From assembly GCA_007127255.1 (NCBI GenBank), contig SKZS01000158.1, positions 1 through 30,811 on the forward strand: DNA of 30,811 bases, given 5' to 3'. This document shows positions 13,585 through 20,487 of this stretch, one piece after another. This DNA is from Syntrophomonadaceae bacterium. Its GTDB lineage: Bacteria; Bacillota; Dethiobacteria; DTU022. The stretch's first letter is position 1; each line of letters starts with the position of its first letter. A program made the translations under genes and the position numbers. Under the pieces are notes generated by a model that made no database searches, was not told the origin of the DNA, and saw only the letters and a program-made list of their open reading frames with translations.

Positions 13585-14479
13585 AGACAAGGGGAGGACA
13601 AGGGGACGTTTCTCTTGTCCTTTTCTTTCTTCTTTGCTATATTAACAAAGGGGTGAGTAAGATGCCAAGAGGTCCACGAAAAAAAAGCGAATCAGGTATT
13701 TATCATGTAATGCTAAAAGGTATTGATGGCAGAAATATTTTTATGCATGAAGGAGATAGAAAGAAGTTTTTAACCCAAATGTATGAGGCGCATGAAAAAG
13801 GTGGTTTTTCCATATTAGCTTACTGCTTAATGGATAATCATGCGCACCTTCTGTTGGAAGAAAACGAAGAGCTTGGGACAACAATGAAACGGATTACAGT
13901 TGGTTATGTTTTATGGCACAATCATAATTATGGAAGAAGCGGCCATCTATTTGAAAACAGGTATTTAAGTGAAGTTGTTGAAACAGATGAGTATTTAGTA
14001 ACAGTAGCCAGATATATTCACCAGAATCCAGTGAAGGCAGGATTAGTTGACAAGGCTGCTAAATACAGGTGGAGCAGTTATCAGCAATATATTGATGCGT
14101 ATAGTGGAAAAGCTGTGCAAATTAACCCGGATAGAATAAAAAAGCACTTCAAAACGAGGGCTGATTTTGAGGCCTTCATGAACATACATAAAGATGATAA
14201 ATGTTTAGACTATCGAAACACCAGTAAAATGGCAGACGATCAGTTAGCGGCAAAAATTAAAAAGGACTATCAGATTAGGTCTGTCCAGAAACTAACCAGG
14301 GAAAAGCGGGATAAGTTAATCCAGGATATATATAAGAACGAAAGAACAAGTATCAGGCAGGTGGCCAGGGTGCTTGGAGTTAGCAAGGGTGTTGTGGAAA
14401 AAGCACTGTAAAAAAAGGACAAGAGAAACGTCCCCTTGTCCTCCCCGGAAAGGGACGAGAGAAACGTCCCCTTGTCCTT
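13585..14479 (+). mobile_element. Complete RAYT element with doubled inverted hairpin ends
   Basis: Left: AGACAAGGGG, then the hairpin end at 13595-13622 (8-base stem AGGACAAG/CTTGTCCT, 11-base loop). Right: the exact inverted copy at 14415-14442, beginning 4 bases after the transposase stop, then CCCCGG and a second near-copy at 14449-14479. A GGAG precedes the left stem, similar to the tetranucleotide foot of REP sequences recognised by RAYT proteins. The same ends occur without or with partial transposase at seven other places in the window. The right hairpins probably also stop transcription between the transposase and the convergent DUF308 gene. Confidence 0.85.
13662..14411 (+). CDS. 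REP-associated tyrosine transposase (RAYT, Y1/HUH family)
   Basis: A 249-residue single-strand DNA transposase of the IS200-like Y1 group. Present are the S-G-I-Y-H-V-M-L-K-G-I-D start strand, the HUH pair H60-A-H62 in M-D-N-H-A-H-L-L-L, R-Y-L-S-E-V, and the helix Y-L-V-T-V-A-R-Y-I-H-Q-N-P-V-K-A-G that carries the candidate catalytic Tyr (Y118, or Y111). A C-terminal helix-turn-helix (I-R-Q-V-A-R-V-L-G-V-S-K-G-V-V) would bind the repeat. No frameshift is seen. Start: the ATG at 13662 has AAAGGGG 9 bases upstream; the GTG at 13653 abuts that site. RAYT proteins are known to cut REP-type hairpins. Confidence 0.92.
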   Translation: MPRGPRKKSESGIYHVMLKGIDGRNIFMHEGDRKKFLTQMYEAHEKGGFSILAYCLMDNHAHLLLEENEELGTTMKRITVGYVLWHNHNYGRSGHLFENRYLSEVVETDEYLVTVARYIHQNPVKAGLVDKAAKYRWSSYQQYIDAYSGKAVQINPDRIKKHFKTRADFEAFMNIHKDDKCLDYRNTSKMADDQLAAKIKKDYQIRSVQKLTREKRDKLIQDIYKNERTSIRQVARVLGVSKGVVEKAL

Positions 14480-14488
14480 CTTCTGTCT

Positions 14489-15013
14489 TTAAAAGTCGTG
14501 AAAGTATAGCGATGAAAGGATAAACATTACCCCGGCGATTAGCAAATAGATGCCGATCAAGACAATGATTACGGAAAAAACTACAATTGCCGAATAAATC
14601 ATTCCAATGCCAAACACCAGGTGAATTAAGCCGGATATAATTGTTGGTGAAACGTTCATTACCCTTTTCAACCTGTTGGCGGTAACAAACCTGTCAATAG
14701 CCAGCAGAATCGCAAACAGGCCTATAATTGTACCGATAATGGTAATTGTGATATCGGGATTAAAGAGCATAAATATACCTGCTATAAGGGTAATGATCCC
14801 TAAAACAAGTAAAAGGCCCCTGTTTATTATAGTTTTCCAGAATGCAGCTACGGTAATGATCCTGAAGATGCCGAAAACTGTTATTATTGCTCCTGTGAAA
14901 ATAGCCAGGAATTCAGTCACCTTATCGGGAACAGCTAAAAACACTATGCCGACAATTAATAAAACAATCCCCAGCAGCATGCTCATCGGTTTTAGCCTGT
15001 TAAAAGTATACAT
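14489..15013 (-). CDS. DUF308/HdeD-family membrane protein
   Basis: A 174-residue protein with six membrane spans in three hairpin pairs, each with the motif G-I-x-x-L-I-x-G-I-x-x-L or like it, and P-D-(K/I)-(V/T) turns (V-P-D-K-V-T, N-P-D-I-T-I), the DUF308 pattern. HdeD proteins are linked to acid tolerance in E. coli, but the role in Firmicutes is unknown. GGGAGG stands 7 bases before the ATG. It is likely transcribed together with the interrupted MORN lipoprotein upstream on the minus strand (24 bases apart) and ends just past the RAYT right-end hairpins. Confidence 0.85.
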   Translation of the reverse strand: MYTFNRLKPMSMLLGIVLLIVGIVFLAVPDKVTEFLAIFTGAIITVFGIFRIITVAAFWKTIINRGLLLVLGIITLIAGIFMLFNPDITITIIGTIIGLFAILLAIDRFVTANRLKRVMNVSPTIISGLIHLVFGIGMIYSAIVVFSVIIVLIGIYLLIAGVMFILSSLYFHDF

Positions 15014-15036
15014 ATCTTTACCTCCCAGCGGATTGT

Positions 15037-15429
15037 TTAGCTGCAGTTATTGTATTCATTTATGAAGCGCCCTTCTTCCCAGGTGCCCTCAATAGTTTTA
15101 CCGTCAGGGTAAGTAAGGACCCCGGTACCATGCTGGTAACCGTCTTTCCAGCTGCCTTCATATATTCTTCCATCCGGCCAGGTGAATACTCCCTGTCCGT
15201 CAAATTGGCCCTCGGACCAGGACCCATCATACCAACCGCCTTCGGCGCTATCCCAGGTTCCTTCACCATGAGGCAGCCCCTTTTCCAGCGGCCCGGTATA
15301 ATGTCCAACAATTCAGCCGGGTAGTTCAAATATTATAGAATCCGGAGTTTCAGGATCGTTTTGTCCGCAGCTTACGATCATTGTTAAGCATAATGTAAAT
15401 GCGGCCGACATTAATAGCATCTTAATCAT
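15037..15429 (-). pseudogene. MORN-repeat lipoprotein with in-frame TGA
   Basis: From the ATG at 15429 (AGGAGG 7 bases upstream) the frame encodes a signal peptide with lipobox I-V-S-C (Cys 21), a short linker, then MORN repeats (Y-T-G-P-L-E-K-G-L-P-H-G-E-G-T-W; Y-D-G-S-W-S-E-G-Q-F-D-G-Q-G; Y-E-G-S-W-K-D-G) and ends C-S-TAA at 15037. Codon 39 (15315-15313) is TGA, between P-G and I-V-G-H-Y. Everything before and after is in one frame. Either the gene is freshly inactivated, or the base call is wrong. A promoter fits upstream (TTCAAT, 17 bases, TATAGT on the minus strand). It pairs in theme with the large MORN protein at 27139. Confidence 0.7.
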
Positions 15430-15563
15430 AATTTAACCTCCTGTTACTATAATGATACTATATTTTTTATTGAACTAAAAGCGGATCATAGTTGTCTCTA
15501 TAATAGAAGAGTGTTAAGGAAGTAACGATCAATTCATAATTAATGAAAAGGGGGTAGAAAATT

Positions 15564-16022
15564 ATGTTAAAGAAAGGTATGTTTATCCTAATCTTAAGTG
15601 CCGGACTGCTTCTTTTGCCCGGTTGTGAAACGGTTGCAGATCCGCTTGAGCCGGCCGAACCTGATGAGGTAACGGAACCGGAAGAAGTAGAGCTGCCGGA
15701 TCAGCTTCCAGCAGAGGTTGAATTGTGGATTGAGCAGTCGAAAGAAAGGTTTGCGGCCCAGACTTTAGAGCATGAAGGGATTCTCTATCTGCTGGTGACC
15801 TACGGAGAAAAACCAACCGGCGGTTACGATGTTGAGATAACCGAGATAACTGAAGCTGAAGACAAAATTCTGGTTACCGTGCACTTTACAGAACCGGGCG
15901 AGGATGAAGTTGTCACCCAGGCTCTTACCTATCCTTACGATCTGGCTATGCTCGATGATCCGGGTTTGCCGGTAGAATTTAAAGCTACCGGTGCAGAAAC
16001 CGAAATACCGGTTCAGGAGTAA
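15564..16022 (+). CDS. PrcB-like domain lipoprotein
   Basis: A 152-residue lipoprotein: the signal ends in L-P-G-C with Cys 21, followed by an acidic Pro/Glu-rich linker (residues 24-50) and a C-terminal domain. There Y-L-L-V-T-Y-G-E-K-P-T-G-G-Y and D-V-E-I-T match the PrcB C-terminal domain, named after a subunit of a treponemal protease complex. In Firmicutes such proteins are surface proteins of unknown task. AAAGGGGGT stands before the ATG. A strong terminator follows its stop, so it is transcribed alone. Confidence 0.8.
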   Translation: MLKKGMFILILSAGLLLLPGCETVADPLEPAEPDEVTEPEEVELPDQLPAEVELWIEQSKERFAAQTLEHEGILYLLVTYGEKPTGGYDVEITEITEAEDKILVTVHFTEPGEDEVVTQALTYPYDLAMLDDPGLPVEFKATGAETEIPVQE

Positions 16023-16037
16023 CAAAATAATTTGTGG

Positions 16038-16072
16038 CACCGGGGGAGGAGTCAATTCCCCGGTGTTTTTTT
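16038..16072 (+). terminator. Strong Rho-independent terminator
   Basis: CACCGGGG (16038-16045) pairs with CCCCGGTG (16058-16065) around a 12-base loop, followed by seven T. Confidence 0.92.
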
Positions 16073-16192
16073 GTGTACGGGTAACGGTCAGTATCAGATT
16101 ACTCTTACTATAATCATGGAAAGTGAAGGATAATAAAAGGTTATAAAGAAATAGTAACGGTAACCAGATTTCTTGAGCGGGGAGGTTTATTT

Positions 16193-16387
16193 ATGCCGAC
16201 AATATTTTTTTACGGTCCGGAATTAGATCCAGAAAAGAAGAGAACGCTGATTCGCGAGTTTACCGATTCAGCCAGTAAAGCAACCGGTCTTAACCAATCT
16301 GCTTTTGTAGTTTATCTTCGCAGTTCTTCGCCTGAAGAAGTTGGAGTCGGGGGCGAATTGCTGGCCGACAGAAAGAAGAGCAAATAA
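16193..16387 (+). CDS. 4-oxalocrotonate tautomerase-family protein
   Basis: A 64-residue protein beginning M-P-T-I, so that after Met removal the catalytic Pro1 of the tautomerase family is exposed. The strand-helix layout (I-F-F-Y-G-P-E-L, then L-I-R-E-F-T-D-S-A-S-K-A-T-G, then F-V-V-Y-L-R-S) fits the single beta-alpha-beta unit that assembles as a hexamer. GGGGAGG lies before the ATG. The substrate is unknown and no aromatic-degradation genes are near. A perfect 12-base palindrome (TTTCCCGGGAAA, 16392-16403) follows the stop. Confidence 0.8.
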   Translation: MPTIFFYGPELDPEKKRTLIREFTDSASKATGLNQSAFVVYLRSSSPEEVGVGGELLADRKKSK

Positions 16388-16524
16388 AAATTTTCCCGGG
16401 AAATAAAGGTACTATTATTGTCTGGGGATAAATGCTGTTTGATTTGTAAAAATCCGGCCGTAACGGTCTCTATTCATGATATGCGAAGGAATCTTTTAAT
16501 CTATCAAACAGGAAGTGGTATTAG

Positions 16525-17634
16525 TTGAAAGGGCCGGTTAATGGTAAAAATGTAATGGTAGCAATGAGCGGTGGTGTGGATAGTTCAGTTGCAGCGCTGC
16601 TCTTGAAAGAAGCCGGATATGAGGCAATCGGTGTAACGATGCGCCTGTGGGTTGATTCGCGGGCTGAAGAGCAGGCAGATGAAGAGTCAAAAGGGTGCTG
16701 TGCCCGGGAAGACGTCTCCGATGCGCGCAATGTAGCCGCCATGTTGGGCATACCCCATTATGTTTATAATATGAAAGAAGAATTCTATCAAAATATAGTC
16801 TGCCATTTCATTACGGAGTATCTACACGGCAGAACCCCCAACCCCTGTGTTGAATGCAACCGGACGATTAAATTTTCTGCTTTGCTGCAGAAGGCCAGGG
16901 GGCTGGGTATTGACCTGCTGGCAACAGGTCATTATGTGCGCAACATTTTTAATGCTGAAGAAAACCGCTATATGCTTTTCAGGGGTATTGATCCGCAAAA
17001 AGATCAGAGTTATATGCTGTACATGCTTGATCAAAAACAGCTGGCTTCGCTGATATTTCCCCTTGGCGATAGAAGCAAAGAGCAAATTCGTGATATTGCC
17101 CTGGAAAAACAACTGCCAGTAGCGGGTAAAAGTGAAAGCCAGGAGATATGTTTTATTCCTGACAATGATTACCGTTCATTTATGGAGCGGACTTGCCCGG
17201 ATGCAGTCCGACCCGGGGAAATTGTTTCGACTGACGGTGAAGTGCTGGGACATCACCAGGGAATTGTTTTTTATACAGTTGGCCAGCGCAAGGGCCTTGG
17301 TCTTACCACACCCGAGCCTCTTTATGTTATCCGCATCGATGCTCCTAACAACCGGATAGTGGTTGGCGGTAAACAGGAAGCTTACAGTTCCGGCCTGTTG
17401 GCCGAAAGCCTTAATTATATTTCCGGAATAATTCCCGAACAGCCGCTGGAGATTGAAGTAAAAATACGCTATCGTGCGCCTGCTGTCCCTGCAACGCTGT
17501 ACCCCCCGAAGGAAGATTGTGCACGTATTGTTTTTGCCCAAAACCAGAAAGCAGTATCCCCCGGGCAATCGGCAGTATTTTACCGGGGGGAAGAAGTTTT
17601 GGGCGGTGGAATAATTAAATCATCGCTGGTATAA
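16525..17634 (+). CDS. mnmA: tRNA-specific 2-thiouridylase MnmA
   Basis: A 369-residue enzyme that places sulfur on U34 of Lys, Glu and Gln tRNAs. The PP-loop S-G-G-V-D-S-S lies at 15-21 and binds ATP. The two catalytic cysteines are C108 in N-P-C-V-E-C-N and C209 in S-Q-E-I-C-F-I. The tRNA-binding segments G-H-Y, K-D-Q-S-Y-M-L and the C-terminal V-G-Q-R-K-G-L-G are intact. The start is a TTG (16525) with AGGAAG upstream. The 5' leader holds a 9-base inverted repeat (16435-16443 with 16503-16511) that ends next to the ribosome site. No iscS or related gene is next to it. Confidence 0.95.
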   Translation: MKGPVNGKNVMVAMSGGVDSSVAALLLKEAGYEAIGVTMRLWVDSRAEEQADEESKGCCAREDVSDARNVAAMLGIPHYVYNMKEEFYQNIVCHFITEYLHGRTPNPCVECNRTIKFSALLQKARGLGIDLLATGHYVRNIFNAEENRYMLFRGIDPQKDQSYMLYMLDQKQLASLIFPLGDRSKEQIRDIALEKQLPVAGKSESQEICFIPDNDYRSFMERTCPDAVRPGEIVSTDGEVLGHHQGIVFYTVGQRKGLGLTTPEPLYVIRIDAPNNRIVVGGKQEAYSSGLLAESLNYISGIIPEQPLEIEVKIRYRAPAVPATLYPPKEDCARIVFAQNQKAVSPGQSAVFYRGEEVLGGGIIKSSLV

Positions 17635-17718
17635 GCTGCAGGTTTATTATCTCCGGCAAGTTTTTTTAAAAAGCAGGCCAGAACTTTGTAATCTACCGGA
17701 GGGCAATTCCGGGCTGCA

Positions 17719-17747
17719 TTGAATATAATATGTCATCGTAATATAAT
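17719..17747 (+). promoter_or_regulatory. Promoter of the CoA-transferase gene
   Basis: TTGAAT (17719-17724), 17 bases, TATAAT (17742-17747), about 43 bases before the ATG. Confidence 0.7.
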
Positions 17748-17790
17748 AAGTTACCGCTTTGTGAATTCGCAACCAGGAGGTTACTAAAAT

Positions 17791-19275
17791 ATGAGTCATA
17801 TTTCTTTTCCCAGGATTTCAGCTGAAGAAGCGGCATCGATGATTGGACACGGGCAGACTGTTGCCTTCAGTGGTTTTACAGCCGCAGGATCTTCGAAAGC
17901 TATTCCCCGGGCCCTGGCCAGGCAGGCCAGGGAATTGCATTCTAAAGGTGAGCCTTTTCAATTAAACGTTTTATCAGGGGCTTCCACCGGGCGGCTGGAT
18001 GATCTTTTAGCAGAGGCAGAGGCAGTTGCCTGGCGGGCTCCTTATCAGTCTTCGAAAGCAATGCGCAGCCAGATAAACAAACAAAAAATAGAGTTTACCG
18101 ATATGCACCTATCTCATTTGCCGCAGGCTGTCCAGTTCGGTTTTCTCGGTAATATAGACTGGGCAGTAATCGAAGCTGCAGAGATAACATCTGACGGGCG
18201 GGTTTACCTTTCAACTTCGATAGGGGCTTCCCCAACCTTTTTAAGGAATGCCGAGAAGGTAATCATTGAGCTGAACCGGTATCACTCGGTACGCTTAAGC
18301 GAGATGGCCGACATAACAATGATGCCGCCACCCCCGCACCGCAGCCCAATTCAAATATTCCATCCTTTGAATAAGATTGGTCTGCCATATGCTTCGGTTG
18401 ATCCGAAAAAAATTGTGGCTGTAATCGATAACAATGAACCAGACGGCATAGCTCCGATGGATGCTCCGGATGAAATAAGCCGGCGTATCGCTCACCAGGT
18501 TGTCGACTTTTTGATTGAAGAAATGCGGGCAGGGCGCATCCCTGCAGAATTTTTACCCCTGCAGGCAGGAGTTGGGAATATAGCCAATGCGGTAATGTCT
18601 TTCCTGGGAGACGATCCTGACGTGCCAGACTTTTTCATGTATACAGAAGTTTTCCAGGATTCACTGGTTGAACTGATGGAACAGGGGCATCTTTTAGGAG
18701 CCAGTACCTGCAGCCTTACTGTTTCGGACGATAATTTACAGCGTATCTATAACAACATGGATTTTTTTACTCCGCGGATTGTATTGAGACCGCAGGAATT
18801 TTCAAATAATCCCGGTGTTATTCGTCGGCTGGGGGTTATAGCCATTAATACTGCTCTCGAGTTTGACTTAAATGGTCATGCCAACTCTACCCATGTCTGC
18901 GGCACGGATATTGTTAACGGTATCGGTGGAAGCGGAGATTTTACCCGGAATGCCTACCTGTCAATATTTATGTCTCCTTCAACGGTAAAGGACGGCCATA
19001 TTTCAACGGTTGTTCCGATGGTCAGCCATCCCGATCACAGTGAACACTCAGTCCAGGTTCTTGTAACTGAGCATGGGCTTGCCGATCTGCGCAGCCTCGG
19101 TCCGAAAGAAAAAGCTCGTACCATTATTAACAAATGTGCTCATCCTGATTATCGTGATTACCTGCATCGTTATGTTGCGGATTCCCCTTCAGGCCATATC
19201 AGCCAGAATTTGCGCACCAGTTACGATATGCATATTAACCTGATGGAAAAAGGAACCATGAGGATCTGGGAATAG
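17791..19275 (+). CDS. Acetyl-CoA hydrolase/succinyl-CoA:acetate CoA-transferase family
   Basis: A 494-residue class I CoA-transferase, full length. The catalytic Glu is E286 in F-M-Y-T-E-V-F. A-F-S-G-F-T near residue 25 and N-G-I-G-G-S-G-D-F-T-R-N-A-Y-L-S near residue 380 are the CoA and oxyanion loops of the acetate/succinate group (AarC/YgfH-like). It would move CoA between acetate and succinyl-CoA or a similar acyl-CoA in fermentation or acetate use. It has its own consensus promoter and an AGGAGG site. XdhC-like gene 19322 follows after 46 bases, likely on the same transcript. Confidence 0.9.
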   Translation: MSHISFPRISAEEAASMIGHGQTVAFSGFTAAGSSKAIPRALARQARELHSKGEPFQLNVLSGASTGRLDDLLAEAEAVAWRAPYQSSKAMRSQINKQKIEFTDMHLSHLPQAVQFGFLGNIDWAVIEAAEITSDGRVYLSTSIGASPTFLRNAEKVIIELNRYHSVRLSEMADITMMPPPPHRSPIQIFHPLNKIGLPYASVDPKKIVAVIDNNEPDGIAPMDAPDEISRRIAHQVVDFLIEEMRAGRIPAEFLPLQAGVGNIANAVMSFLGDDPDVPDFFMYTEVFQDSLVELMEQGHLLGASTCSLTVSDDNLQRIYNNMDFFTPRIVLRPQEFSNNPGVIRRLGVIAINTALEFDLNGHANSTHVCGTDIVNGIGGSGDFTRNAYLSIFMSPSTVKDGHISTVVPMVSHPDHSEHSVQVLVTEHGLADLRSLGPKEKARTIINKCAHPDYRDYLHRYVADSPSGHISQNLRTSYDMHINLMEKGTMRIWE

Positions 19276-19321
19276 CTCTGTCCTGCAGCGGCTGCATTCA
19301 GTTGCAAAGGAGGCAAAGTAA

Positions 19322-20389
19322 TTGGCGGTTTACAGCAAAATAAAACAACTGGTTAATTCCGGCCGGAAAGCGGCGCTTATTTCGGTGGTATCCGCTGGAA
19401 ACAATACTTCTCTGGCAGACAGAAAAATCATCATCTCTGAAGACAGGGTAGTGCAGAGTGGCTTAACGGTTGAGTTGACCAAACGGGTAGTAGCTGCAGC
19501 AGCTCCCTTTTTGAAAAAAGAGCAGAGCACAATTATAGAATTAAGCCCGGGTTATGAGGGAATTGAAAAAATATTTTTCCACTGCTTTAACCCGTCTCCC
19601 CATCTGATTATTTTTGGCGGTGGGTATGTTGGTGCCGCTCTTTGCAGGCTGGCGTCCCAGCTTGATTACGAGATTACCGTGGTTGACGATCGCCCTTCTT
19701 TTGCCGCGCAGGATGTTCACCCGGAAGCAGACAACCTGATCTGTGAATCTTTTGAACAGGCTTTTGATCAGATTGCACCCGGTTCTTCCGACTATATTGT
19801 TATCGTCACCCGGGGTCATCAGCATGATCGTCTCTGCCTGGAGAAAGCGTTGACAAGAGATGCTGCCTATATCGGTATGATTGGCAGCAGGAGGAGGGTT
19901 AAAGCCCAGCTTGAAAATATGGCTGCCGGCGGTTTTACAGAAGAACAGCTGGCTGCGGTCCATTCACCAATTGGTCTTCCCATCGGGGCGGTTACAGAAG
20001 CCGAAATTGCTTTAAGTATACTGGCAGAAATAACTAAAGTCAGGCGTACCAGCAGCAGTGGTGAAGCATTTCAGGAAAAAGTTTTGCAAGAGCTTGAACG
20101 TTTGGAAGAGGTGGGCGGCAAAGCAGTGCTGGCAACTATTATCACCGCGCAGGGCTCTACCCCCAGGAAGCCTGGCGCACAGATGATTATATTTCCCGAT
20201 GGAACACTTAAAGGAACGATAGGCGGAGGGTGTGCCGAAGCGGAAGTGCGGCGTGAGGCTTTAAACTGCCTGGATAGCGGCAGGTCGGGCTTAATCAGGC
20301 TGAACCTTAGTGCCGATGCAGCGGCTGAAGAGGGTATGGCCTGCGGAGGGTTGATGGATATCTACCTGGAGTTCCTGCCTTCCGGGTGA
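19322..20389 (+). CDS. XdhC/CoxI-family molybdoenzyme maturation factor
   Basis: A 355-residue protein. The Rossmann domain comes first (G-G-G-Y-V-G at 99-104, R-G-H-Q-H-D at 164-169, I-G-S-R-R-R at 187-192), and the CoxI-type domain is at the C-terminus (Q-G-S-T-P-R-K-P-G-A at 277-286, G-G-G-C-A-E at 301-306, M-A-C-G-G at 339-343). In XdhC from purple bacteria the order is CoxI first, Rossmann second. The first 90 residues may be a worn CoxI copy. XdhC proteins bind molybdenum cofactor and insert the sulfido ligand into hydroxylases. No molybdenum enzyme is in the window, so the client is unknown. The TTG start has AAAGGAGG at 8 bases. Confidence 0.85.
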   Translation: MAVYSKIKQLVNSGRKAALISVVSAGNNTSLADRKIIISEDRVVQSGLTVELTKRVVAAAAPFLKKEQSTIIELSPGYEGIEKIFFHCFNPSPHLIIFGGGYVGAALCRLASQLDYEITVVDDRPSFAAQDVHPEADNLICESFEQAFDQIAPGSSDYIVIVTRGHQHDRLCLEKALTRDAAYIGMIGSRRRVKAQLENMAAGGFTEEQLAAVHSPIGLPIGAVTEAEIALSILAEITKVRRTSSSGEAFQEKVLQELERLEEVGGKAVLATIITAQGSTPRKPGAQMIIFPDGTLKGTIGGGCAEAEVRREALNCLDSGRSGLIRLNLSADAAAEEGMACGGLMDIYLEFLPSG

Positions 20390-20487
20390 GATAACCTGCT
20401 CGCGTAAATAAATGGCTATGGTAGAATAGAAGAACGGATGATAGAGATAATCAATGGCTGTTTAAATATTTTTAAAGAGGTGTTTAA

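Noticed and set aside
2577..14479. Dispersed repeats as a CRISPR array
   Set aside because: Spacing is irregular over kilobases, the repeats are in both orientations, and there are no cas genes.
5215..15315. Genome-wide recoding of UGA as Trp
   Set aside because: UGA is the natural end of the catalase fragment, the second TetR gene, the methyltransferase, the hydrolase, yoeB and the XdhC-type gene, where readthrough would add unrelated tails.
15313..15315. Selenocysteine at the TGA of the MORN lipoprotein
   Set aside because: MORN proteins have no redox Cys at this place and no convincing SECIS-like hairpin follows the codon.
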